Shown: piece after piece, positions 36,095-45,236 of the stretch
How positions within the stretch are numbered: the first letter of the stretch is position 1
Layout of the letters: each line of letters begins with the position of its first letter
Assembly (NCBI GenBank): GCA_002841275.1
Contig: PHET01000009.1
Location: 1 to 64,000, forward strand
Length of the DNA: 64,000 nt
DNA from: Actinobacteria bacterium HGW-Actinobacteria-7
Lineage (GTDB): Bacteria > Actinomycetota > Coriobacteriia > Anaerosomatales > PHET01
Reading direction: 5' to 3'
Position numbers and translations under genes: made by a program
The notes under the pieces: generated by a model
Database searches by the model: none
The model's input: only the letters and a program-made list of their open reading frames with translations
What the model was told of the DNA's origin: nothing

Positions 36095-38314
36095 GTGCCG
36101 GCTACACTCGAACAGATCGAAGCTCAGGTTCGTGCCTACAATCCTGAAGCCGACCTCAGTGACCTGAGTGCGACGTACGAGTTCGCTTTCGCCGCACACC
36201 AGGGCCAGATGCGAAAGAGCGGCGAGCCGTTCGTCAATCACCCGCTCGAAGTCGCGCTCATTCTGGCCGAGCTGCATCTCGACACCGCCACCCTGAAGGC
36301 GGCGCTTCTACATGACGTAGTCGAGGACTCGGATGTGACGCTTGAGGAGGTCCGCGAGAAGTTCGGCAACGAGGTCGCGGAGCTGGTCGATGGCGTCACC
36401 AAGCTTGGCCGAATCGAGTTCGAGTCGTTGTCAGAGCAGCAGAGCAACAACCTGCGCAAGATGCTCATCGCCATGGCCAAGGACATTCGCGTCATCTTGA
36501 TCAAGCTCGCCGACCGACTGCACAACATGCGTACGCTCTCAGCGCTTCCGGAGGAGCGGCGGTTGGACAAGGCGCGCGAGACTATCGAGATCTACGCGCC
36601 TCTCGCGCACCGTTTGGGGATCTCCCAGGTCAAATGGGAGCTCGAGGACTTGGCCTTCTTCTATCTGGAGCCTGCGAAGTTCCATCAGGTTTCGAGGATG
36701 GTGGCGGAGAGCAGGCAGAAGCGTGAGGAATACGCGAATCAGGTCATCGAGCAGTTGCGCGAGGAGCTTGCCAAGGTCGGAATCGAGGCGGAGATTGCGG
36801 GGCGACCCAAACATCTGTACAGCATCTATCAGAAGATGTCGGGCCAGAGCAAGGACTTCAGCGAGATCCACGATCTGATCGCACTGCGTGTCGTTGTCGA
36901 CTCTGTGAAGGACGTCTACGGGGCACTCGGAACCGTTCACAGCATCTGGAAGCCGATGCCGGGACGGTTCAAGGACTACGTGGCCATGCCCAAGTTCAAC
37001 ATGTACCAGTCGCTGCATACGACCGTCATCGGGCCGTCGGGACGACCTCTCGAGATCCAGATGCGCACCGAGGACATGCATCGGACCGCCGAGTACGGCG
37101 TGGCTGCCCACTGGCGCTACAAGGAGGGCGGTCGCGGCGACGAGAGCTTCGACGAGCGGCTCGCTTGGCTCCGGCAGATGCTGGAATGGCAGACCGAACT
37201 AAAGGACCCCCGTGAGTTCATGGAGGCTCTGAAGATCGACCTCTTCGAAGAGGAGGTCTTCGTCTTCACGCCCAAAGGTGATGTGGTCTCGCTCAAGCGC
37301 GGTTCCACCCCCATCGACTTCGCCTACATGATTCACACCGAGGTGGGCAACCACTGCGTTGGCGCGAAGGTCAACGGCTCGATTGTTCCGCTTGCCTATG
37401 AGCTACAGAACGGCGACCGAGTCGACGTTCTGACGAACAAGAACTCCAACCCCAGCCGAGACTGGCTCAACATCGTCAAGACTTCCTCGGCGCGTTCGAA
37501 GATACGCAACTACTTTGCGAAGGCCACTCGCGTTGATGACTTGGGCCGTGGTCGAGATGAGCTCGCCAAGGTGATGCGCAAGCACGGCATGGGAATCGGT
37601 AGCAAGTCCGCCGAGAAGGCGCTTGATGCGGTTGCGAGTGAGATGAACTATGCCAAGGGCGAGGACCTGCTCGCCCAGATCGGCGCCGGGAAGCTTTCCG
37701 CCAAGCTGGTCGGCACGCGCCTTCTCAAGCTGATGAGCAAGGACACGTCACCGTCTGAGCCGGCGAAACCCGCAGACGAACCGCTTGCTCTCAATCAACC
37801 CATGACTCCGCCAAGAAGGGCGCGTCGCAAGACGGGCGGGGGCGTGGTGGTCAAAGGCATCGACGACGTGCTTGTGAGACTGGCGCGGTGCTGCAATCCG
37901 GTTCCCGGTGACGAGATCATCGGCTTCGTGACGCGTGGCCGGGGCGTATCGGTCCACCGAACGAGCTGCCCCAACGCCACCGAGCTGCTGTCTTCGCCTG
38001 AGCGGATCATAGATGTCGAGTGGGATGCCGGTAGCAGAGCCACCTACCAAGTCGAGATACTGATCGAAGCGATGGACCGACTACGACTCCTCCAGGATGT
38101 GACCATGGCCATCGGTGAGTCGGGGGTCAACATTCTCTCGTCTGCCACCACCACACATCGAGATGGAATCGTGGACATGAGGTTCCTGTTCGAGATTGGG
38201 GAGATGGCCCGGCTCGACGCCCTGCTGCGCGACGTGCGCCACGTCGAGGGTGTGTTCGAGGCGCGCCGCATGCTTGCAGGAGAAGTGACCACCAAGAAGG
38301 GCGGCATGAGCTGA
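36095..38314 (+). CDS. rel: Bifunctional (p)ppGpp synthetase/hydrolase Rel
   Basis: Makes and breaks the alarmone (p)ppGpp in the stringent response. The 739-residue protein has the HD hydrolase domain with H35, H49 and H73-D74 in LLHDVVEDS and DRLHNMRTL. The synthetase domain with RPKHLYSIYQKM, YVAMPKFNMYQSLHTTV and QMRTEDMH follows, then TGS (VFVFTPKGDVVSL), a zinc-finger-like segment with RCCNPVPGD, and a C-terminal ACT domain. HD residues are intact, so hydrolase activity is expected. GTG 36095 lies 22 bp after recJ. Confidence 0.96.
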   Translation: MPATLEQIEAQVRAYNPEADLSDLSATYEFAFAAHQGQMRKSGEPFVNHPLEVALILAELHLDTATLKAALLHDVVEDSDVTLEEVREKFGNEVAELVDGVTKLGRIEFESLSEQQSNNLRKMLIAMAKDIRVILIKLADRLHNMRTLSALPEERRLDKARETIEIYAPLAHRLGISQVKWELEDLAFFYLEPAKFHQVSRMVAESRQKREEYANQVIEQLREELAKVGIEAEIAGRPKHLYSIYQKMSGQSKDFSEIHDLIALRVVVDSVKDVYGALGTVHSIWKPMPGRFKDYVAMPKFNMYQSLHTTVIGPSGRPLEIQMRTEDMHRTAEYGVAAHWRYKEGGRGDESFDERLAWLRQMLEWQTELKDPREFMEALKIDLFEEEVFVFTPKGDVVSLKRGSTPIDFAYMIHTEVGNHCVGAKVNGSIVPLAYELQNGDRVDVLTNKNSNPSRDWLNIVKTSSARSKIRNYFAKATRVDDLGRGRDELAKVMRKHGMGIGSKSAEKALDAVASEMNYAKGEDLLAQIGAGKLSAKLVGTRLLKLMSKDTSPSEPAKPADEPLALNQPMTPPRRARRKTGGGVVVKGIDDVLVRLARCCNPVPGDEIIGFVTRGRGVSVHRTSCPNATELLSSPERIIDVEWDAGSRATYQVEILIEAMDRLRLLQDVTMAIGESGVNILSSATTTHRDGIVDMRFLFEIGEMARLDALLRDVRHVEGVFEARRMLAGEVTTKKGGMS

Positions 38315-38315
38315 C

Positions 38316-38954
38316 GTGCAGGTTCAGCGAGTGATCGTGGGGCCACTGGAAGCCAACTGCTGGATCGTTGATGACGGCAACGGCGGCCCCGCGCTGGTTA
38401 TCGATCCAGGCGATGACGCAGACGCCATCCTCGAACGGATCCGAGGGATGGATGTCTCGGCAATCATTCTCACGCACTGTCACTTCGATCACCTCGGCGC
38501 CGTACACGAGCTGATGCAGGCTACCGGAGCACCACTCATGGTGCACGTGGATGACGCCGAATTCATCACCACACCTGAGGGGACCGGTGGCGCACTTTTC
38601 GGCTTCGAACAGTGCGTGGCTCCGCCGGCCGACGTTGTCCTTGTGCAGGACGACGTCGTCACCGCAGGCGAGATCCGGCTGAAGGTGCTCCACACGCCCG
38701 GACACACGCCTGGGGGCATCTGCCTCGAAGCCAGCCAAGAGGATGGCCCCTTACACCTCTTTTCCGGTGACACGCTCTTTGCCGGAAGTGTGGGACGCAC
38801 GGACTTTCCGCGCGGCAGTAGCCGCGAGTTGGCAGAATCGATTTCAGCGAAGTTGAGCTTGTTGCCTCCTTCGACAGTGGTGCATCCCGGTCATGGGCCG
38901 GACACTACCATCGAGCGCGAGCAGCGCATCAACCCGTTCTGGCCTCGCGCCTGA
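38316..38954 (+). CDS. MBL-fold metallo-hydrolase (glyoxalase II-like)
   Basis: A 212-residue metallo-beta-lactamase-fold hydrolase of the YcbL/GloB-like group. The metal motif is HCHFDH, followed by HTPGHTPGG, the metal-bridging aspartate in SGDTLFAGSVGRTD, and the last histidine in HPGHGPDTT. Relatives hydrolyse thioesters such as S-lactoylglutathione analogues; the substrate here is unknown. GTG 38316 is 1 bp past the rel stop, in the rel-MBL-hisS-aspS order common in Gram-positives. Confidence 0.9.
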   Translation: MQVQRVIVGPLEANCWIVDDGNGGPALVIDPGDDADAILERIRGMDVSAIILTHCHFDHLGAVHELMQATGAPLMVHVDDAEFITTPEGTGGALFGFEQCVAPPADVVLVQDDVVTAGEIRLKVLHTPGHTPGGICLEASQEDGPLHLFSGDTLFAGSVGRTDFPRGSSRELAESISAKLSLLPPSTVVHPGHGPDTTIEREQRINPFWPRA

Positions 38955-39082
38955 GGGATATGCGCCGAGTGGTGCGCTCGTTTCTCGGCGGTGTTGTCCC
39001 TGGGCGAACTGCCCCTGACGCCCCGTGGGCGCTTGCGTTAGAGTAGAGAGCCGCATTCCTGACCCTGAGCGTGGAGTGATCG

Positions 39083-40363
39083 ATGAACGCACGAGCCCCA
39101 AAGGGCACATCAGACATGCTGCCGGATGTTGGGGCAGCGTGGGAATACCTGCAACGAACAGCCGCCGCGCTCTTCGCGCGCTACGGCTATGCACCTGTGT
39201 ACACCCCTCTGTTTGAGCACACGGAGGTCTTCACGCGCGGAATCGGTGAAGCGACCGATATCGTCTCAAAGGAGATGTACACCTTTGAGGACAAGGGTGG
39301 CCGGTCGATAACGCTACGCCCAGAGGGCACAGCGAGCGTCGTGCGCGCGGCGCTTGAACACAACCTCACAGCCAATGGCCAGGGAACCAAGTTGTACTAC
39401 GCGGGCCCGATGTTTCGGTACGAACGCCCCCAGAAGGGCAGGATGCGCCAGTTCTGGCAGATTGGTGCGGAAGCACTGAACATGCCCGATCCAAGTGTGG
39501 ACGCCGAGGTCATCGTCATGCTGTGGCGGTTCTTCGAGACTCTGGGTATCCCGACGTCTCACATGCGGTTGCTACTCAACACGATGGGCGATGAGCAATG
39601 TCGTCCGGCCTATCGCGAGAAGGTTGCCGGCTTCATCCGTGAGCACTCGGCAGAACTGTGCGAGGAGTGCAACCGACGAGAGGCGACCAATCCTCTGCGT
39701 GCTTTCGACTGCAAGAACCCTCAGTGCAGAGAAGTCATGGCGGGGGCTCCACTCCTGCGAGACGAGCTGTGTGAGGGGTGCGCCGCTCACTATTCTGCGG
39801 TGAAGGACTCACTGGATGCGCTTGGCGTTCCGTATGTGGAGGATCCGCGATTGGTCAGAGGCCTCGACTACTACACCCGAACCGTCTTCGAAGTTCAGGT
39901 CGACGCCGGGCTCGGGTCACAGAACGCCATCGGCGGTGGAGGGCGCTACGACAGGCTCATGGAGCAGTACGGTGGACCGCCTACGCCGGGACTGGGTTTT
40001 GCGCTGGGATTCGAGCGCACGCTGATGGCGATGCAGGCGACCGGCGCGTTTGTGCCCGCCGCCACGGTCACACAGGTGTACGTGGCTCGAGTCGACGAGA
40101 GCGTCTCGGGGGCGGCATTCGGAGTCGCCGCCGCCTTGCGTGATTCGGGGGTCGCCACGGAGATGGACCACCAGTCCCGCAGCCTCAAGTCCCAGTTCAA
40201 GCAGGCCGACCGGCTAGGTGCTCGGATGGTCGTTGTCGTGGGACCCGACGAACTCAGCTCGGGGCAAGTGACTTTGCGTGACATGGGTAGCAAAGAAGAG
40301 ACACGTGTTGCGCTTGGGGCCATCACGGCCGCAGTGCGCGATGCCCTATCAATAGCTGAATAG
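39083..40363 (+). CDS. hisS: Histidyl-tRNA synthetase
   Basis: Charges tRNA-His. The 426-residue class II enzyme has APKGTSDMLPD at the start, motif 2 in FRYERPQKGRMRQFWQ, the histidine A motif LVRGLDYYTRTVFE, GGGGRYD, motif 3 GLGFALGFERT, and a C-terminal anticodon domain. An insertion with CEECNRR and DCKNPQCR cysteines is also seen in many bacterial HisRS. ATG 39083 has a weak GTGGAG site. aspS follows after 43 bp. Confidence 0.97.
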   Translation: MNARAPKGTSDMLPDVGAAWEYLQRTAAALFARYGYAPVYTPLFEHTEVFTRGIGEATDIVSKEMYTFEDKGGRSITLRPEGTASVVRAALEHNLTANGQGTKLYYAGPMFRYERPQKGRMRQFWQIGAEALNMPDPSVDAEVIVMLWRFFETLGIPTSHMRLLLNTMGDEQCRPAYREKVAGFIREHSAELCEECNRREATNPLRAFDCKNPQCREVMAGAPLLRDELCEGCAAHYSAVKDSLDALGVPYVEDPRLVRGLDYYTRTVFEVQVDAGLGSQNAIGGGGRYDRLMEQYGGPPTPGLGFALGFERTLMAMQATGAFVPAATVTQVYVARVDESVSGAAFGVAAALRDSGVATEMDHQSRSLKSQFKQADRLGARMVVVVGPDELSSGQVTLRDMGSKEETRVALGAITAAVRDALSIAE

Positions 40364-40406
40364 CACGCGGTGCCGGATGGCACCCTGAAACCGGAAGGCG
40401 CCACTC

Positions 40407-42176
40407 ATGCTTGACGCACGATATTCGATGCGATCGCATACTGCAGGTTCTTTGAACAAGGCGACCGTCGGCGAGACGGTTCGACTCACCGGATGGGTCG
40501 GCAAGCGGCGCGATCACGGCGGGCTGATCTTCCTCGATCTGAGAGACCGGTCCGGCATAGTCCAGTGCACGTTCGACCCTGATGCTTCCGGCGCGGCGTT
40601 CGTGGTGGCCGAGCAGGTTCGGCCCGAGTGGGTTGTCATGCTCGATGGCGTTGTCCGTGAACGCCCGGAGGGCACCCTGAACCCCGCGATGCCGACGGGT
40701 GAGATCGAAGTGATCATCACCGCCGCGACCGTATTGAACCGCTCAGAGACGCCGCCGTTCGAGATCGAGGCCGGTATTGACACTGATGAGCTCACTCGGA
40801 TGAAGTGGCGGTATCTCGATATCCGCCGTCCCGAGGTGGCTGCGGCACTGGTGCTGCGCGACCGGGTCTCGCAGCGCTTCCGCAAGTCTCTGGAGACACG
40901 CGGCTTCATAGAGGTCGAGACGCCCATCTTGGGACGATCGACCCCTGAGGGTGCGCGCGACTTCATCGTGCCCAGCAGAATGAGCCCGGGCAAGTTCTAT
41001 GCGCTCCCACAGTCTCCGCAGTTGTTCAAGCAGCTTCTGATGGTGGGGGGCATCGAGCGCTACTACCAGATCGCGAGATGCTTCCGCGATGAGGACCTGA
41101 GGGCCGATCGTCAGCCCGAGTTCACGCAGATCGACATCGAGATGAGCTTCGTCGAGGTGAACGACATTCTGCAGATGATGGAAGACGTGATGAGGGAGAT
41201 CATGCACGAGGTCGGCCATGATCTCCCGGTTCCGCTGCCGCGCATGACGTGGCACGACGCCATGGATCGTTTCGGTTCTGACAGGCCCGACACCCGTTTC
41301 GGACTCGAGCTTGTGGACCTCTCGGGAGTGTTCGCGTCGAGCGAGTTCAAGGTCTTCGCAGGTGCGCTGTCCTCCGGCGGAGTCATCAAGGCCATAACCG
41401 CCACCGGCGCGGGCGACTGGAGCCGCAGCCGTATCGATGCCCTCAACCAGCTGGCTATCGATTCGGGCGCCAAGGGCCTTGCATGGGTCGCATTCACGGG
41501 TGACGGCGAGGTGAAGAGCCCGGTCTCCAAGTTCTTCTCGGCAGAGGAGATGGAGGCGCTCAGGCTCGCGACCGGAGCGAAGGCCGGCGACCTGGTCTGC
41601 ATGGTCGCCGATGCGCGCGCAACCGCCAACGAGGTCCTCGGAGTGCTGCGTTTGCGCCTGGCCGATGAGCTGGGCATCGAGCGTACCGGTTTCGATACTC
41701 TCTGGGTCGTCGACTTCCCCATGTTCAAGTACGACGCGGGGGAGGATCGCTGGGCGGCGAACCACCACCCGTTCACCTTGCCGTTTGCAGAGCACGAAGA
41801 GCTCGTCGAGACCGATCCCGGTGCCGTGCTCAGCTACGCCTACGACCTCGTCATGAACGGTCTGGAAATCGGTGGCGGGACCTTGCGTATCCACAATCCC
41901 GAGCTGCAGTCCCGAGTGCTTCGCCGGCTGGGACTCGAACAAGACGAGATCACCGAGAAGTTCGGGTTCCTCATCGAGGCTCTGTCGTTCGGTGCCCCCC
42001 CTCACGGTGGTATCGCACTTGGTCTCGACAGGCTCGTGATGCTGTTGGCCGGTTCACAGTCGATTCGCGATGTCATCGCGTTCCCAAAGACATCATCGGG
42101 CGCGGACCCCATGACGCAGGCTCCGGATGTGGTTTCAGCGCGGCAGCTCAAAGACGTACACCTGCGAGTGGACTGA
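40407..42176 (+). CDS. aspS: Aspartyl-tRNA synthetase, probably non-discriminating
   Basis: Charges tRNA-Asp. The 589-residue bacterial-type enzyme has the OB anticodon domain, motif 2 (RCFRDEDLRADRQPEFTQ), the GAD insertion, and motif 3 with GLDRLVMLLAG. In the anticodon domain the segment is KRRDHGGLIF with H37. E. coli-type discriminating enzymes have Leu at this spot, while non-discriminating bacterial enzymes such as that of Pseudomonas aeruginosa have His. This suggests that it also charges tRNA-Asn and relies on a GatCAB amidotransferase elsewhere. GGAAGG precedes ATG 40407; Met at 40428 is the alternative start. Confidence 0.95.
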   Translation: MLDARYSMRSHTAGSLNKATVGETVRLTGWVGKRRDHGGLIFLDLRDRSGIVQCTFDPDASGAAFVVAEQVRPEWVVMLDGVVRERPEGTLNPAMPTGEIEVIITAATVLNRSETPPFEIEAGIDTDELTRMKWRYLDIRRPEVAAALVLRDRVSQRFRKSLETRGFIEVETPILGRSTPEGARDFIVPSRMSPGKFYALPQSPQLFKQLLMVGGIERYYQIARCFRDEDLRADRQPEFTQIDIEMSFVEVNDILQMMEDVMREIMHEVGHDLPVPLPRMTWHDAMDRFGSDRPDTRFGLELVDLSGVFASSEFKVFAGALSSGGVIKAITATGAGDWSRSRIDALNQLAIDSGAKGLAWVAFTGDGEVKSPVSKFFSAEEMEALRLATGAKAGDLVCMVADARATANEVLGVLRLRLADELGIERTGFDTLWVVDFPMFKYDAGEDRWAANHHPFTLPFAEHEELVETDPGAVLSYAYDLVMNGLEIGGGTLRIHNPELQSRVLRRLGLEQDEITEKFGFLIEALSFGAPPHGGIALGLDRLVMLLAGSQSIRDVIAFPKTSSGADPMTQAPDVVSARQLKDVHLRVD

Positions 42177-42186
42177 GCGGTCGCTG

Positions 42187-42216
42187 TTGTTTTGGGCACC
42201 CTGCGAGCGCTACACT
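42187..42216 (+). promoter_or_regulatory. Promoter of 6S RNA gene
   Basis: TTGTTT (42187-42192), 18 bases, TACACT (42211-42216). Transcription should start near 42223, at the base of the predicted 6S closing stem. Confidence 0.6.
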
Positions 42217-42222
42217 TGCGAT

Positions 42223-42396
42223 AGGCTTCGCCTTGCCAGCGGCCCGGCTCATACGGTCGAACCAACATCTCTCTTTCGGGAGCCTCACATTTCGTGGCAG
42301 ACAGGGATCCCTGATTCAGGGGGAAGCTGGAAGTCGCGGTGCGGGCACCCACCTGCTGAGGCAGGTTCACCCGTCGGGCTATGGCAGGGCGGGGCG
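42223..42396 (+). ncRNA. ssrS: 6S RNA
   Basis: A roughly 174-nt RNA in the 246-bp gap between aspS and the lipoprotein gene. Its ends pair: CGCCTTGCCA (229-238 of the 42-kb block) with TGGCAGGGCG (382-391). The 3' half has the GCACCCACCT...AGGTTCACCC block seen in many 6S RNAs, with an ACCTGC-TGAG-GCAGGT hairpin. The large central bubble lies between (about 42260-42290). 6S RNA binds the housekeeping RNA polymerase holoenzyme and curbs transcription in stationary phase. The location next to aspS and rarA is the same as that of 6S-1 in Bacillus and other Firmicutes. Ends are approximate. Confidence 0.78.
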
Positions 42397-42422
42397 TAAA
42401 CGTCGCAGTTGGAGGCAGGAGC

Positions 42423-43007
42423 ATGCGCAGACTAGTCGTAGCATTTGTCGTAGCAGGGCTGGCGTTCTCGCTTGTCGGATGTGGTGGAGGGGGCGATGCA
42501 CCCGCGGCTGAGACCCCGGCCGTTGTTCCCGATGCATTCGCACCATCCGGCGCTCCTGCAGAGCCTGTCCCCGACTACTCCGCCGAGGAGACGGCGACCT
42601 TCGAGCTGTTTCCGATGGGCGAAGACGTCCCGAAGACCGTCTCGGACAGGCTCGCCGAGAAGCAGCCGATGGCACTTCTGTTCGTGGACTCCGCCCAGAA
42701 GGACAGCGATGACTTGACGGCCGAGGTCAAAGCCGTTGTTGAGGAGAACAAGGGACTCATCGATCTTCTTGTCTACGATGTCGGCAAGTACTCCGGCGTG
42801 GACAAAGACGGGCGGATCACAATTGATGAACAGCAACTCAATGAAGACCCGAAGGCACAGGAATCGGTAGTGCTTGCTCGGGCGCTCGGTGTGAATTTCT
42901 CGCCATACGTCATCATCGTGGATGACCAGGGATACATCATCTACCGGCACAGTGGCTACGTTGATTCGGGCCTCCTCGAGCGCCAGGTGCAGCGTGTGAC
43001 TGAGTGA
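42423..43007 (+). CDS. Thioredoxin-fold lipoprotein without CxxC
   Basis: A 194-residue lipoprotein. The signal peptide ends in LVGC (C20), followed by a Gly/Pro/Ala-rich linker (to about residue 50). The domain then looks thioredoxin-like: LLFVDSAQKDSDD in the place of the active-site helix, DLLVYDVGKYSG, GVNFSPYVIIVDDQG with the cis-proline region, and a last helix. The catalytic cysteine pair is absent, so a redox role is unlikely; it may be a binding domain. GGAGGCAGG precedes ATG 42423. It overlaps rarA by 4 nt and may share transcription with the 6S gene. Confidence 0.82.
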   Translation: MRRLVVAFVVAGLAFSLVGCGGGGDAPAAETPAVVPDAFAPSGAPAEPVPDYSAEETATFELFPMGEDVPKTVSDRLAEKQPMALLFVDSAQKDSDDLTAEVKAVVEENKGLIDLLVYDVGKYSGVDKDGRITIDEQQLNEDPKAQESVVLARALGVNFSPYVIIVDDQGYIIYRHSGYVDSGLLERQVQRVTE

Positions 43008-44299
43008 CGGTTCACGTGCAGTCCCTCTTTGACGAAGATGAGAAGAAGGCGCGTGCTGCCGTTGCGCCGCTCGCTGCTCGTATGAGGCCCAGAACACTCG
43101 ACGAATTCGTTGGTCAGGGCAAGGCGGTCGGCGAGGGCACGTGGCTGCGCAGGGCAATCCAAAACGACGCTCTCTCGTCTGTTGTGCTGTTCGGTCCGGC
43201 CGGGACGGGAAAGACGAGCCTCGCGCGAATCGTCGCCGACGCAACGAACGCTCACTTCGAAGAGGTCTCTGCGGTCACATCCGGCGTTGCGGATCTGAGG
43301 CGGGCTATCGAGGCCGCCACCGAGCGTCTGGCTATGAACGGACGCCGGACGATTCTGTTCATCGACGAGATTCATCGCTTCAGCAAGTCCCAGCAGGACG
43401 CGTTGTTGCACGCCGTGGAGGACAGGATCGTGGTTCTCATAGGTGCAACCACCGAGAACCCGTTGTTCGAAGTGAATGCGCCCCTGGTCAGCCGCTCGCG
43501 TGTGATTGAGCTTGAGTCACTTTCCGATGAAGATGTTTCCAAGCTGCTTGATCGCGCCTTGAGTGATGAGCGCGGTCTGTCCGGAGCGATGGAACTCGCT
43601 GACGCTGCGCGCGAGGCGATAGTTAGAAGTGCTGGCGGAGATGCCAGAGTCGCCCTGACGACGCTCGAACTCGCCGCGGAGTGCGTGACCTCCGCTGCTG
43701 GGCAAGCGCCGCGCATCACTCTGGAGCAGGTCGCCGAGGCAAGCCCGTCGCGGATACTCCCGTACGACAAGAACGGTGATGTTCACTACGATGTGGTGAG
43801 CGCTTTCATCAAGTCCATGCGAGGCAGCGATCCCGATGCGGCGGTGTACTGGCTTGCCCGCATGCTCCATGGGGGTGAGGACCCGAAGTTCATCGCTCGC
43901 CGGATGGTCATCCTGGCGTCCGAAGACATCGGAAATGCAGATTCCCAGGCGCTGCTCATCGCGGATGCTGCTTTTCGCGCCGTTGAGACAATCGGGTTGC
44001 CCGAGTGCCGAATCGCTCTCTCACAGGCCGCGATCTACCTGGCTTTGGCTCCCAAATGCAATGCGGAGTACGTGGCGATCGATGCTGCACTCGCTGAGGT
44101 CAACAACGGACCCGCGCGCCGTGTCCCCAACCATCTCAGGGATCGTCATCGACCCGGTTCCGACAATTACGCCAGCTATGTGTATCCACATGACCATCCT
44201 GCCGAGGCAGCTGTTCAGGAATACCTGCCTGAAGGTCTGAGCAGGGGAGACTTCTACAGACCACGACATTTGGAAGGCGGAGCCACCGGGCCGGAGTGA
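43004..44299 (+). CDS. rarA: Replication-associated recombination protein RarA
   Basis: A AAA+ ATPase of the RarA/MgsA/WRNIP1 family that acts at stalled replication forks. The 431-residue protein has MRPRTLDEFVGQ, Walker A GPAGTGKT (64-71), Walker [16 protein letters not shown], sensor GATTENP, and the C-terminal tetramer domain with YDKNGDVHYD, MLHGGEDP and SEDIGNAD. GTG 43004 overlaps the upstream stop. Position after aspS and 6S RNA mirrors Firmicutes. Confidence 0.95.
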   Translation: MTVHVQSLFDEDEKKARAAVAPLAARMRPRTLDEFVGQGKAVGEGTWLRRAIQNDALSSVVLFGPAGTGKTSLARIVADATNAHFEEVSAVTSGVADLRRAIEAATERLAMNGRRTILFIDEIHRFSKSQQDALLHAVEDRIVVLIGATTENPLFEVNAPLVSRSRVIELESLSDEDVSKLLDRALSDERGLSGAMELADAAREAIVRSAGGDARVALTTLELAAECVTSAAGQAPRITLEQVAEASPSRILPYDKNGDVHYDVVSAFIKSMRGSDPDAAVYWLARMLHGGEDPKFIARRMVILASEDIGNADSQALLIADAAFRAVETIGLPECRIALSQAAIYLALAPKCNAEYVAIDAALAEVNNGPARRVPNHLRDRHRPGSDNYASYVYPHDHPAEAAVQEYLPEGLSRGDFYRPRHLEGGATGPE

Positions 44300-44406
44300 A
44301 TGGCTCCCCAGCGGTGTATTTGGCGATTCCCACCTCGGGCCGACAGCCAGAAGTTCGTGTGGCTCTGATAGACTGATTGTGGTCATGTTGCCATTCAGGA
44401 GGCCCT

Positions 44407-44823
44407 GTGGACGTGCTTCAGATCGTGCTCGTTGCGGTACTTGTCCTGGCCGGCGCGCTTTGTGGCGTGGCGGTGTGGGCCCTGCGTGATCTGGTCGTGA
44501 CTTCCCGGTCCCTTCGCCTGACGTCCGAGCAGGTTCGTTCTCGTCTCGTTCCATTGCTCGACAAGGCCGATGTCACGGTGGACGCTGTCAACGTCGAGCT
44601 GCTTCGTCTTGACGGCATCATCACGCAGTTTGAGGACACTTCATCTCGCGTGAGCCACGCCTCGGCGACCATCACCGATATCGTAAATGCGCCCGCGGGG
44701 CTGGTGAGTGAGGCGGCGTTGCGAATGAGGCAGGCGTGGAAGGATCGCAAACGCACTCAGTCAGCCGGCGGATCGTCCGAGCCGCACCACAACCGTGATG
44801 AAGAAGGCGACCAGATTTCGTGA
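44407..44823 (+). CDS. DUF948-like membrane-anchored protein
   Basis: A 138-residue protein with an N-terminal span (about 4-24) and a helical cytoplasmic or exposed part with repeats like TVDAVNVELLRLDGIITQFE, typical of DUF948-type proteins. The C-terminus is charged and disordered. GGAGG lies 4 bases before GTG 44407. The following gene begins about 17 bp later. DUF948 genes near alaS are common in actinobacteria. Function unknown. Confidence 0.75.
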   Translation: MDVLQIVLVAVLVLAGALCGVAVWALRDLVVTSRSLRLTSEQVRSRLVPLLDKADVTVDAVNVELLRLDGIITQFEDTSSRVSHASATITDIVNAPAGLVSEAALRMRQAWKDRKRTQSAGGSSEPHHNRDEEGDQIS

Positions 44824-44840
44824 GCGCGACCGGAGGTACT

Positions 44841-45236
44841 ATGTCTAGTGATCAGGTGATCGTGACCGTTCCGGCCATGGGGGCGTATGCCAAGACCCTG
44901 AGGATGACTGCGGCGGTATTGGCGGCCCGATTGGGCATGAGCTACGACGAAGTCGAGGATGTACGACTCGCTGCAGAAGAGGCATTCGTCTACGCGGCTG
45001 ACACGGTGGCGGAGGGTGAGCCACTTTCGTTTGTCTTTACCGTAGGCAGCGATGAACTCGGCCTCGCTGTGGGACTGGGATCAGAGCGACTCACCGACGA
45101 AGAGGTCGAACGCCGCGCTTCATATGCGACCTTCATTCTCGAGTCTGTGTGCGACACCTTTGAACTCGTGAGTGACGAGTTCGGCGTTGGTTCTTTGCGG
45201 CTCTCCAAGCGCTCGGAGTGCGTCGATGGTCTATAG
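44841..45236 (+). CDS. RsbW-like anti-sigma factor serine kinase
   Basis: A 131-residue GHKL-type ATP-binding protein. The N-box is in VRLAAEEAFVYAADT (about 43-57), weaker than the standard EAxxNAxxH, and the G-box is hard to see (LAVGLGSERL). It probably holds the sigma factor encoded next, as RsbW holds SigB. ATG 44841 follows GGAGG; GTG 44820 is the alternative. It overlaps the sigma gene by 11 nt. No RsbV-like antagonist is adjacent, so the switch partner must be elsewhere. Confidence 0.78.
   Translation: MSSDQVIVTVPAMGAYAKTLRMTAAVLAARLGMSYDEVEDVRLAAEEAFVYAADTVAEGEPLSFVFTVGSDELGLAVGLGSERLTDEEVERRASYATFILESVCDTFELVSDEFGVGSLRLSKRSECVDGL

Noticed and set aside
38955-39082. T-box leader before hisS
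   Set aside because: The gap is only 128 bp and shows no T-box sequence or antiterminator/terminator pair.
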